Assembly (NCBI GenBank): GCA_019058365.1 | Contig: JAHPZE010000014.1 | Span: 46,040-110,039 of the forward strand | Origin: Promethearchaeota archaeon | Lineage (GTDB): Archaea; Asgardarchaeota; Lokiarchaeia; Sigyniarchaeales; SOKP01 | Reading direction: 5' to 3' | DNA length: 64,000 nt | Part shown: positions 27,819-36,022 of the stretch, in pieces | Layout of the letters: the number at the start of each line of letters is the position of its first letter | Position numbering within the stretch: position 1 is the stretch's first letter | Translations under genes and position numbers: made by a program | Notes under the pieces: model-generated | Told to the model about the DNA's origin: nothing | The model's database searches: none | What the model saw: the letters and a program-made list of their open reading frames with translations, nothing else

Positions 27819-29231
27819 ATGTCTAAAGAACAACCTGATTTAGAGGAAGAGTATTCCTTAAAAAAAGCTGTGCTTTATAGTTTTGCTGGCTTTACAGATG
27901 TTATCTTTTTACAGTTTTTCACTTTCTTAGTATTTACATTCTATTTTTCTATAATAGAATTACCTGCAGGATTGATATCTCTTGGTTTCATAATCTGGGC
28001 AATATGGAATGCTTTTAATGATCCAATGCTTGGGGCTATTTCTGACAAATCAAACTTTAAAATGGGTCGTAGAAAACCATTCATCATAATAGGCATAATT
28101 CCACTGCTAGTTATAAATATTCTACTATTTACTGCACCCAGAGGATCTGATCTTCTAGCATTTTTATACTTCTTAATCATAATCGTAATTTGGGAGCTTT
28201 TTTATACAATGTATTCATTAAATCAAACTAGTTTATTTCCAGAGATGTTTCGTGATTTAGATCAAAGATCTAAAGCTAATAATTCTATCCAATTTTTTCA
28301 AGTGATATCATTATTGATTGCTTTCTTATTACCTGGATTCATTATTCAAAGCTTCACCAGCGAAGATGTACCTATTGGAACTACACAATTACAATACATA
28401 ATAGCTGCTGTAATTATTTCAATAATTTGCGCAATTGGGGGGTTCATTTTTATTAAATTTGGATTAAAAGAAAGAATTGAATTTTCTAAGGATTACGAAA
28501 GAGTTCCACCGTTTAGACAAGCATTAAAATATACATTTGGATACAAATCGTTCAAATTATATGTTATTGGGAATTTTGCATTATGGTATGCATTTAATAT
28601 GATTCCTACCATAATGCCAATTTATGGAACAGTTTGTTTAGGTGTTCAAGATGCTTCAATACTATCTTTAATACTGGGTACTGGTTTTGTTTCAGCGGCG
28701 ATATTTGTATTTCCATGGCGGATAATTGTAAATAAGCTTGGTGCTAAAAGATCTTATATATTATCTTTGATAGTTTTTATTATAACATTGTTGCCTCTCA
28801 TGTTTATTAGAGGAGTACTCTTAGGTTTTATATTTTTCTTCTTATTAGGAATTGGACTGGCAGGAGTATTAATTGTTAGAGATATTACAATTGCTGCAAT
28901 TATCGATGAGGATGAATTAAAAACGGGAGTAAGAAGAGAGGGTAATTTCTATGGAATAAACGGCTTCATCGTAAAATTCTCCAATGTAGTAGTATTTCTC
29001 TCAATAGGACTAGTATTCATTGGTACAGATTGGAATATCTTCGATCTTAGCACAGCAGAATATGGGGTGGAATTTGGTCTTCGAAGTCTCATGGTTATCT
29101 TACCAATAATATTTTTAATTATTGGAATAATAGCTATGAGGTATTTCCCAATCGATAAAGAAAAGTATACTCAATTAACTGAAGATGCAAGGAAACTACA
29201 TGCTGAAAAAAAGACAAAACTTAACTCCTAA
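27819..29231 (+). CDS. GPH-family (MelB-like) sugar:cation symporter, MFS
   Basis: A 470-residue transporter with 12 predicted helices. The first loop has the GPH signature NDPMLGAISDKS followed by MGRRKPFI, as in melibiose/glucuronide permeases. Helix 10 is followed by an RDITIAAIIDEDELKTG loop, also typical of the family. It should import a glycoside, pentoside or hexuronide with H+ or Na+. No sugar hydrolase is adjacent. An AGGAAA ribosome-binding site precedes ATG 27819. Confidence 0.88.
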   Translation: MSKEQPDLEEEYSLKKAVLYSFAGFTDVIFLQFFTFLVFTFYFSIIELPAGLISLGFIIWAIWNAFNDPMLGAISDKSNFKMGRRKPFIIIGIIPLLVINILLFTAPRGSDLLAFLYFLIIIVIWELFYTMYSLNQTSLFPEMFRDLDQRSKANNSIQFFQVISLLIAFLLPGFIIQSFTSEDVPIGTTQLQYIIAAVIISIICAIGGFIFIKFGLKERIEFSKDYERVPPFRQALKYTFGYKSFKLYVIGNFALWYAFNMIPTIMPIYGTVCLGVQDASILSLILGTGFVSAAIFVFPWRIIVNKLGAKRSYILSLIVFIITLLPLMFIRGVLLGFIFFFLLGIGLAGVLIVRDITIAAIIDEDELKTGVRREGNFYGINGFIVKFSNVVVFLSIGLVFIGTDWNIFDLSTAEYGVEFGLRSLMVILPIIFLIIGIIAMRYFPIDKEKYTQLTEDARKLHAEKKTKLNS

Positions 29232-29249
29232 ATGTAAATCTAATCAATA

Positions 29250-29264
29250 TTTTCTTTTTTTTTT
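29250..29264 (+). terminator. T-tract terminator after the GPH transporter
   Basis: Fourteen T in fifteen bases lie 19 bases past the transporter stop codon, between convergent genes. Confidence 0.45.
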
Positions 29265-29328
29265 AATGTGATGATAGAATTCAGTAGGGTTGTAAAAAAA
29301 GAAAATTAAAATAAAATTTAAATTAATC

Positions 29329-29904
29329 TTAAAGTCTAGACCCACAATTAGGACAAAAGTTTCCACTTGATTCGAGTTTTTGGCCACAATAGACGCAAAA
29401 GTTTTTTCCTTCTGATGGTAAAGCCTCATCGATCTTTTTAGGTGGAGGGACGTATTCAGTTGCAGGAGTATACTTTATTGGTTGACCTAAGATAATTTGT
29501 CCTGAATCAGGATCAAAACTATATTTTAAAAAGCCTTGATTTCTTAGATCCAATAATACACGTAATAATATACTAGGTTTCATACCAATTTCTAAGGCGA
29601 TATGTTCAAGTTTATAAGTACCTTGGAAGTTTCGTTGAGCAACAGCATTTTTAACAACTTGTTTATACTTATAATTTCGATAAAGTTGTTCAAATCCTCC
29701 AAGAAAGATGAAAAAAGCCGGAATAAATAGCCAATAACCCCATCCTGCGAGCCCTATAAACGAAATTCCAAAACGGAGAAAAAACAACGACAAAATAGCA
29801 ACAAAAAGAAAAACGATAGCAACTGCGAAAGTTCCAATAGCCGCTTCATAAGACTCCTTATAATAATAGCGATGTCTATATTTATCTTCACTCAATTTTA
29901 TCAA
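29329..29904 (-). CDS. Membrane protein with winged helix and C-terminal zinc ribbon
   Basis: A 191-residue protein. Two hydrophobic helices (about 22-45 and 52-70) are followed by a cytosolic helical/winged-helix-like domain (about 78-140: YKLEHIALEIGMKPSILLRV is a helix-turn-helix pattern). A zinc ribbon with CVYCGQKL and CPNCGSRL closes the protein. It is a common archaeal architecture of unknown function, possibly a membrane-tethered regulator. It is convergent with the GPH transporter gene. Confidence 0.75.
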   Translation of the reverse strand: MIKLSEDKYRHRYYYKESYEAAIGTFAVAIVFLFVAILSLFFLRFGISFIGLAGWGYWLFIPAFFIFLGGFEQLYRNYKYKQVVKNAVAQRNFQGTYKLEHIALEIGMKPSILLRVLLDLRNQGFLKYSFDPDSGQIILGQPIKYTPATEYVPPPKKIDEALPSEGKNFCVYCGQKLESSGNFCPNCGSRL

Positions 29905-30055
29905 TCCAAATTTATTAAGTATAATTTGTTATATATATAGAATAAAATTCTCAAGTATTAATTCTTGATTAGTCCAATTTTTATAAAGTTGTATAAATCA
30001 AAAGGTTAAGATTAAGTTCCGTCAGAAAGGAAATTGAATGTTTTAATTTAGAGAT

Positions 30056-30820
30056 CTATTTTATGTGATCCTCATTATAATTAACCAATTTAGAAACCCA
30101 ACTTGAATTTTCACATAATTTCTCATAAGTTGTTATGTCTCCAAAGTCTCCTCTAAACTGATTTTTTTCCATTTTAAAAATTCTAATTTTCCACTTTCTT
30201 ATATTAATTCCAATCCTTATCGCTTCTGTTAATTCAATTTCACCTCGTTTAGAAGGCTCAAGAGTTTTTAAAACTTCGAAAATTTCTGATGAGAAAATAA
30301 ATATTCCACAATTATTAAGGTTTGATTTAGATTTACCTTTAGGCGGTTTTTCTATAATATCCACTAATAAATCATTTTCATAATAAATAGCGCCACCTTT
30401 ATATGGATCTGCTGTATAATTTGTAACCAATATAAAATCCTGATTCTCTTTTTTAAATATAGCAAAAACATCTTTATATATATAATAGGGTACCAAGATG
30501 TCGCCCCAAGTTAAAAAGAAATGGGAATCTTGAATTAATTTTTCACATACTAATACTGCTCCTCCCGTACCATTAAGTACTTTTTGTTCAACATATTCAA
30601 TTTTTATCCCCCATTCATTTCCATCCTTAAAATACTCAATGATTTGTTCTTTTCTATATCCTACAACGATAATTACACTTTTAAAACCAGCATAGATTAA
30701 ACCATTTATGATATATTCTAATAATGGTTTGCTATGAAGGAGGATCATTGATTTTTGATATGTATCTGTATATGGTCTTAAACGTTTTCCTAAACCTGCA
30801 CATAATATAACAGCTTTCAA
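30056..30820 (-). CDS. Sugar-1-phosphate nucleotidyltransferase
   Basis: A 254-residue NTP-transferase domain without a beta-helix tail. The nucleotide loop is LCAGLGKRLRPYT (residues 6-18), with WGDILVP as the metal-binding strand, IIEKPPKG and a GDFGDITTYEKL ending. Its first codons overlap the last four bases of the upstream sugar kinase gene (ATGA-type coupling), which strongly suggests they act in sequence: kinase makes sugar-1-phosphate, this enzyme makes the NDP-sugar. The sugar cannot be named from sequence. Confidence 0.88.
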   Translation of the reverse strand: MKAVILCAGLGKRLRPYTDTYQKSMILLHSKPLLEYIINGLIYAGFKSVIIVVGYRKEQIIEYFKDGNEWGIKIEYVEQKVLNGTGGAVLVCEKLIQDSHFFLTWGDILVPYYIYKDVFAIFKKENQDFILVTNYTADPYKGGAIYYENDLLVDIIEKPPKGKSKSNLNNCGIFIFSSEIFEVLKTLEPSKRGEIELTEAIRIGINIRKWKIRIFKMEKNQFRGDFGDITTYEKLCENSSWVSKLVNYNEDHIK

Positions 30821-31923
30821 TAGATCTCCACACCATTACTTGTTTTTATTTTAAATGCTTCTCCCTCGACTTTTTCGATTGATTCAACAAGCAGATCTTC
30901 ATTATTAGGGAAAAGCGCAAACATTGTACCACCAAAGCCAGAACCATTAATTTTTGCTCCTATAGCACCAATTTCTAAGCAATTTGATATCATTTTCTCA
31001 ATTTTATTTGTTGATACTTCAATATTCTTTTTTAATTGATAATGATGTTTATTTAATAAATTACCCAATTTAATATAGAAATCGTTTTTAGACTTATTAT
31101 TTTTATATTTTTCATCAAAAAAGCTATTAAAAATTAAATTTTTTGCTTTAATAGTTATGTCACGATTTTTAATATTTCCAATAATTTTTTTCTGATATTC
31201 TTTTTTAAGATTAGGTAAAAATTTCTTTACTTCTTCTAATGTTGTGAAGTTTTGGTTAAATTTTGGCATGATTTTTTTTATTTCCATAAAGGCTTTTTTT
31301 GCAGTGTCTTTAACTCTAAATAGATCTTCCACAGTTTCTTTTTTTTCTAATGAATTTCCCAACACAAAACCGTCAAGTTTAATATTTTTATTAATTACCT
31401 TAGGTCTATTTTGCTTTGGTTCTAAATATATTAAATTTCCATAAACAGAAGTAAAATGGTCCATCATTCCTCCCGCTTCATTAAATTCTTTTACTTCTGT
31501 ATCATATCCCATTAATGATAACTGAAATTTATTTATTCTTTTACGATTCCTGCTGATTAAATTAAGGAAAAATAACCAAGCTATAACCAATGCTGAGGAA
31601 CTGGCAGCTCCAGCATTAATTGGGATGTCTCCCGTAATTTTAATATTATACCCACTTTGAAATTTGAAACCTTTTCGTAAATATTGATTATAAGCACTCC
31701 TAAGGTAATCTCTTTTTGATAAATATTCCAATTCTTTATTATTTAATTTGATTTCAAAACGCTCATTTAAATCTGAAAGTTCTATTGATAGATATGGATA
31801 GGATATCTTTTTTGCTTCTAAATATACATATTTCGATATTGCCATAGCAATTACAGGATAATTTAAATAATCTTGATGCTCACCAAATAAATTAATCCGG
31901 CCAGGAGCTCGTATACGAATCAT
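30817..31923 (-). CDS. GHMP-family sugar kinase, galactokinase-like
   Basis: A 368-residue GHMP kinase. The galactokinase signature GRINLFGEHQDY lies at residues 8-19, the ATP-binding motif appears as INAGAASSSAL near residue 100, and motif 3 as AKINGSGFGGTMFAL near 330. Galactokinase has D or T where this protein has Q17, so the sugar may be galactose, a uronic acid, mannose or fucose. It is translationally coupled to the nucleotidyltransferase that follows. Confidence 0.85.
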   Translation of the reverse strand: MIRIRAPGRINLFGEHQDYLNYPVIAMAISKYVYLEAKKISYPYLSIELSDLNERFEIKLNNKELEYLSKRDYLRSAYNQYLRKGFKFQSGYNIKITGDIPINAGAASSSALVIAWLFFLNLISRNRKRINKFQLSLMGYDTEVKEFNEAGGMMDHFTSVYGNLIYLEPKQNRPKVINKNIKLDGFVLGNSLEKKETVEDLFRVKDTAKKAFMEIKKIMPKFNQNFTTLEEVKKFLPNLKKEYQKKIIGNIKNRDITIKAKNLIFNSFFDEKYKNNKSKNDFYIKLGNLLNKHHYQLKKNIEVSTNKIEKMISNCLEIGAIGAKINGSGFGGTMFALFPNNEDLLVESIEKVEGEAFKIKTSNGVEIY

Positions 31924-32061
31924 TATATAATGAATATTTATATTACACTGATATCACAGATGTATTATAATTCTTTTTTTTTCCAATTACGTAGATATTA
32001 TTGAATTATAAAATAACTAATAATTATTTTTAAAAAAACATGATATAAATTCCTGAGATTG

Positions 32062-32808
32062 ATGATTTGCGACGTTATAATAATTAAAGATGGATTACCT
32101 TTATTCTCTAAGAATTTTTCTAATTCAAACATTAATCATCTTCTGTCTCAAGAAGACAATCTCATTATGATATCTGGGTTTTTTTCAGCATTGAATTCTT
32201 TTTCAGATTCATTTGAGGAAATGGGAACAATATCTGAGTTGAAATTATCAAACAATAATCTGAAATTATCTTTCTTAAAAGATTTAAATATCCCAGATTT
32301 AATCTATCTTGCTACTTATGACAAAAAATCGGAATTAATGAAAGTTCAACAATTTTTAAAAAAAATCTCTGAACATTTTTTAAAAGAGTTCAGTATTGAT
32401 CAAATTATAAACTGGAATGGAAGGTTAGATTATTTTGCGCCTTTTGAAATTGTTGTTAAAAAATTTCTTGACGAAGAAAATAGAAAGATTGAGGAACAAG
32501 CTAATAATAAAATTTTCGAATTTTTTAATAGTTTTGTAGAAGAGGAGAAAACGCCATTAGAATCAAAAGAGGAGATTAATTATGTTGAAGAGATTCCAGA
32601 ATATTATGATTATATTCCAATCTTCACTACTTCAAAAAAAATTAATCCTAAGTATTATCTAACGGGGGATACATCATTTGTAGTCTATAAACAAATAAAT
32701 GGAAAAAAAACAATTAATCAGATATCCATAGAACTAAATATTGCTCAAAAGCAAGTTTATAATGTTTGTAAAAATCTCATTAAATTCGGGTTTATATCCT
32801 TTAATTAA
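32062..32808 (+). CDS. Longin-like domain protein with C-terminal winged helix
   Basis: About 248 residues from ATG 32062 (a TTG three bases earlier is also possible). Residues 1-120 have the longin/roadblock-type alternation: strand CDVIIIKDGLPLFSK, helix GFFSALNSFSDSFEEMG, strands LKLSFLKD and LIYLATYD, then a helix. An acidic linker follows (about 150-185). The last 70 residues form a winged helix (TINQISIELNIAQKQVYNVCKNLIKFGFI). Longin folds regulate small GTPases in vesicle traffic, and similar proteins are abundant in Asgard archaea. The role here is inference. Confidence 0.7.
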   Translation: MICDVIIIKDGLPLFSKNFSNSNINHLLSQEDNLIMISGFFSALNSFSDSFEEMGTISELKLSNNNLKLSFLKDLNIPDLIYLATYDKKSELMKVQQFLKKISEHFLKEFSIDQIINWNGRLDYFAPFEIVVKKFLDEENRKIEEQANNKIFEFFNSFVEEEKTPLESKEEINYVEEIPEYYDYIPIFTTSKKINPKYYLTGDTSFVVYKQINGKKTINQISIELNIAQKQVYNVCKNLIKFGFISFN

Positions 32809-32976
32809 AAATTTTCATTTAAGATTTTTTAACCACAAAATTTGTTTTGAATGTTATGTTACCGCATCATCACAACTTATTCTTTAAAAGAGTATAAATA
32901 ATAGTATAATTTTATTAAATTTGAGTTAAGCGAGAACAACATGAAAATTTTTAGAGAAGTTTTCATACCAACGGAA

Positions 32977-33282
32977 TTATTTTTGTTTTCTTTTTTGTTG
33001 TAATTTTTTTTTCTTGCGCACTTCTTCATGAAGTTCTTCTTCTAATCCATATAATTGTGAATCTGGTTTACCTTGTAATTTAAATTGCCCAAATATTTTG
33101 CTTTCTTCCCTTTCTCCCGTTTTTGATATTTTTTCAAAAGATAATTCAATTGGTAAATCTTGTTTTAAAGCTAAATTTATAAAGTTTATAAAACCAATAT
33201 GTTTACTTGGTGGGATACTTAATTTTAATGTTATTTCTTTTTTTTTCTTCGTATTTGTTTTCAAAATCAAACGTAATTTCAA
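32977..33282 (-). CDS. Small basic hypothetical protein
   Basis: A 101-residue protein with three short beta strands (LRLILKTN, EITLKLSI, PIELSFEKI) and a Lys-rich helical tail (EEVRKKKKLQQKRKQK). It could bind nucleic acid, but no family is recognised. It is divergent from the CDP-alcohol phosphotransferase gene, and its frame is clean over the whole gap. Confidence 0.55.
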   Translation of the reverse strand: MKLRLILKTNTKKKKEITLKLSIPPSKHIGFINFINLALKQDLPIELSFEKISKTGEREESKIFGQFKLQGKPDSQLYGLEEELHEEVRKKKKLQQKRKQK

Positions 33283-33414
33283 GAGTTTTCAATCTTCCTA
33301 TTGAATGATGAGTTAATTATATATTTAAAACAATCAAAATAAAAAAATTATCCTATATTAATATGCAAAAAATATTATATTAAAATTATAAAAATAGTAT
33401 AATAAAGATTAGAT

Positions 33415-34035
33415 ATGCCCTCTAAATATCGGTTAAGATATTTATTTAAACCATTAATAACAATTTTGGCTAAAGGTTTAAGTAAAATTGGTATAACTCC
33501 AAATTTAGCTACAATTTTTATGCTTTGTTTTGCGTTTATGAGTTTTATATACATAGCATTTTTTCGAAATCTTTTAGTATTTTCCATTTTAGTTTTTACA
33601 ACAGGGATTATGGATGGATGCGATGGTGCTATCGCTAGATTGACTCAAAGATCAAGTAAGTTTGGTGCATTTTTTGATTCTGTGATGGATAGAATATCAG
33701 AATTTTTAATATTTTTGGGGCTTATTATTTTTAATTGGAATAATTTTTTATGGGATTATATCGATATGAAACTTATTTTACTTATTTCATATGTAGTTTC
33801 TTTTATGATCAGTTATTGTAGAGCAAGAGCGGAAGTTTTTTTCAAAGGAGATTTTGACATAGGTTTGATGGCTAGATCTGAAAGATTATTTTATATTTTT
33901 ATAACAATGCTATTCGCTTTTTTCTATGGTTTTACTGCTGAATTCTTATTTATTTATATGTGGCTTGTAATAGGCACATTTCTTTATAGATCCAAAAAAA
34001 TTTCCCTTCAAATTAAAAAAATAGAAAATGAATAG
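33415..34035 (+). CDS. CDP-alcohol phosphatidyltransferase
   Basis: A 206-residue membrane enzyme with about five to six helices. The full signature DG(x)2AR(x)8G(x)3D(x)3D is present from residue 64: DGAIAR ... GAFFD ... D, with the preceding MDGC. It condenses a CDP-lipid or CDP-alcohol with a second alcohol. In archaea the likely choices are archaetidylinositol-phosphate synthase, archaetidylserine or archaetidylglycerol-phosphate synthase. The size and N-terminal RLRYLFKPL fit the AIP-synthase-like group, but that is tentative. Confidence 0.88.
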   Translation: MPSKYRLRYLFKPLITILAKGLSKIGITPNLATIFMLCFAFMSFIYIAFFRNLLVFSILVFTTGIMDGCDGAIARLTQRSSKFGAFFDSVMDRISEFLIFLGLIIFNWNNFLWDYIDMKLILLISYVVSFMISYCRARAEVFFKGDFDIGLMARSERLFYIFITMLFAFFYGFTAEFLFIYMWLVIGTFLYRSKKISLQIKKIENE

Positions 34036-34053
34036 AGAAAGTGCAGTATACCA

Positions 34054-34815
34054 TTAACTCTTTTTTATCAATTCAATTCTAACACGAACACCATCTTTTA
34101 ATTTAAGTATATCTCTTAAATAAGGTTCTGCTAAAATTTCTACTATATTTTTCTTATGGTGTGTTCTTTTAATCTTCAAAATTGCACCATTTATTTTTTT
34201 TGTTTGATCATCTAAACGAGATACAATACAATCATAACACTCTACAGAACCGTATTTCCGTTTAATATATCCCTCTTCTTCCTTCTCAAATCCTTGAATT
34301 ATAAAGGGTATTCGATTTTTTAAGTTTTCTTCCAATAATTCTTTATTAAGATCACTTAACTGAATATTTAATGTTCCAAAATAAGGTTTAAATCCTAATT
34401 TTTCTCTAAATTGATCATAGTACTCCTTAATTCTAACATAATAACCTCCTTCTCCCATTCCTTCAGTGACTTCTCCCACAATTAATATCTCTTCTAAAAT
34501 TTGTTTTAAATCTTTATACATTGCAAGCATAACATCAGCACCTTTCTTTGTAATTCTTATAATCTGATCTTTCCCTGTAATCTTTCTTTGTATCCAACCT
34601 ATATCTTCTAATTGATTTATTCTTCTTGAAGCTGTTTGTTGAGATAAATTGAGTATTTTCCCAAATTCAACACTACTAATATGGATAGCTTTTCGACTAC
34701 CAATATTTTGGCAAAGATGATAAAGTGCAAACCAATTTGCATAATTTTCTGAAGAAATTTCTTCTTTATCCTCCATTATCACGATTGATTTGGTTTTTTT
34801 TTTTACATTTTTCAA
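34054..34815 (-). CDS. rbkR: RbkR: winged-helix regulator fused to CTP-dependent riboflavin kinase
   Basis: A 253-residue bifunctional protein. Residues about 15-105 are a MarR/ArsR-like winged helix (LSQQTASRRINQLEDIGWI). Residues 125-253 are archaeal RibK: VTEGMGEGGYYVRIKEYY, then LGFKPYFGTLNIQL, which form the CTP and riboflavin site. The kinase makes FMN from riboflavin and CTP, and the fusion is known in archaea to regulate riboflavin genes. An alternative start is Met14 (ATG 34776), which overlaps the upstream ribL stop by 11 bases. With RibL it forms a riboflavin to FMN to FAD pair. Confidence 0.9.
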   Translation of the reverse strand: MKNVKKKTKSIVIMEDKEEISSENYANWFALYHLCQNIGSRKAIHISSVEFGKILNLSQQTASRRINQLEDIGWIQRKITGKDQIIRITKKGADVMLAMYKDLKQILEEILIVGEVTEGMGEGGYYVRIKEYYDQFREKLGFKPYFGTLNIQLSDLNKELLEENLKNRIPFIIQGFEKEEEGYIKRKYGSVECYDCIVSRLDDQTKKINGAILKIKRTHHKKNIVEILAEPYLRDILKLKDGVRVRIELIKKS

Positions 34816-35242
34816 TTATTTTTTGTTTTATTAAACTTGAACTATGTAATTTGTATTTATCATAATAAGTTTCTAGTCTCTTAACCTCAATGTGATCTAA
34901 ATTTTTTTTTCTAAGCTTTTTTTTAAGAATTTCAATACTATATTTCTGATCAGGTCCCAATAGAATTATGTCTGGATTAATTTCTTCAACTGTTTTAAGC
35001 GTATCATTATCGCTTCTTCCTAATCTAGCATCTGTTACATTTCTAAAGTTCTTGATAATTTCTAATCTTTGTTCCTGGGTAATAATAGGTTGTTCCCCTG
35101 AGAATATCTCACGGTTTTTATCAGTAGCAACAACAACATATACGTTTCCTAATTTTGCAGCTTCATTAATTAGATAAATGTGACCTGCGTGAATAAGATC
35201 AAACGTTCCAGCTATCATAATCCTCTTCTTTTCTTTATTCAT
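34766..35242 (-). CDS. ribL: FAD synthase (archaeal RibL, cytidylyltransferase fold)
   Basis: About 158 residues from ATG 35242 (an in-frame TTG at 35302 would run into the translin gene and add a non-conserved leader). The nucleotidyltransferase HxGH motif is FDLIHAGHIYLI near residues 13-24, and the ISSxxI-type motif near the end reads LHSSSLIKQKI. RibL adenylates FMN to FAD. The gene overlaps rbkR, placing FMN and FAD synthesis on one message. Confidence 0.92.
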   Translation of the reverse strand: MNKEKKRIMIAGTFDLIHAGHIYLINEAAKLGNVYVVVATDKNREIFSGEQPIITQEQRLEIIKNFRNVTDARLGRSDNDTLKTVEEINPDIILLGPDQKYSIEILKKKLRKKNLDHIEVKRLETYYDKYKLHSSSLIKQKIIEKCKKKNQINRDNGG

Positions 35243-35285
35243 CTTTTTCTGCTCACATATCCATTTCAGATAAATAATGTTATAA

Positions 35286-35897
35286 TTACATCTTGTTGTC
35301 AAAACATCTCTTCAAATCATCCATTTGGATTGCTAGTGATATATCTCCTCTTGTTTTTTCGATTATATTTCTAGCAACATCTACTTTATGTCTTAAATCT
35401 TGAGTTACACCAGATGGATAATCAAAGGTGAATAAATAAGTGTAGATCTCATCCATCTTTTCTAATATCAAATTTAAATCTTCAACATGAGAATTTCTAA
35501 TATTATCTAAAGCATATCTCCGCAATTCTCCAATTACATCTGCTAATCCTAGTAGAAAATTTAAAGGATTAATATTTAATTCCAAAGGCGATGGAATCTC
35601 TTTTTTACTAATAATTGAATAAAAAGCAATTGATTCAACATATTCTTGCTCAGGTGTTGTTAAATATTTAAAAAATATACCAGGATTTTTGTTAACTATT
35701 TCGATTAAATTCTTATGGTTAATCTTAATCTGGTTTAATCTTTCATGAAATTTATCAAATTCTTTTCTATGAACATTTTTTATAGCTATACTGCAATCTC
35801 TAATTACATCGCGAGACAATTTTAAAATTTCTTCTCTATCTTGATATAATATATCTAATAACTCAGTTATTTCTGAAAAAGCTTTTTTAAGATTCAT
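35286..35897 (-). CDS. Translin-family RNA/ssDNA-binding protein
   Basis: A 203-residue all-helical protein. The translin signature is clear near the end: YPSGVTQDLRHKVDVARNII, followed by an EKTRGDIS helix; the middle NPLNFLLGLADVIGELRR is the family's conserved helix. Eukaryotic translin/TRAX form an octameric RNase (C3PO), and archaeal homologues form similar shells. The TRAX catalytic acidic cluster cannot be confirmed by eye. It is 43 bases upstream of ribL on the same strand. Confidence 0.9.
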   Translation of the reverse strand: MNLKKAFSEITELLDILYQDREEILKLSRDVIRDCSIAIKNVHRKEFDKFHERLNQIKINHKNLIEIVNKNPGIFFKYLTTPEQEYVESIAFYSIISKKEIPSPLELNINPLNFLLGLADVIGELRRYALDNIRNSHVEDLNLILEKMDEIYTYLFTFDYPSGVTQDLRHKVDVARNIIEKTRGDISLAIQMDDLKRCFDNKM

Positions 35898-36022
35898 TAT
35901 AATAAAACTAAAATTTAGTAATAATTAATTTGAATTTTGAATATAATTAAATATCAAAAGTAAGAAAAATATTTAGAATTTATTATAATGTATTACCTAC
36001 AAGACTAGAATAAGGGATCATT

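Noticed and set aside
35243..35302. Longer ribL start at TTG 35302
   Set aside because: It runs into the 3' end of the translin gene and the added residues do not belong to the family; ATG 35242 fits.
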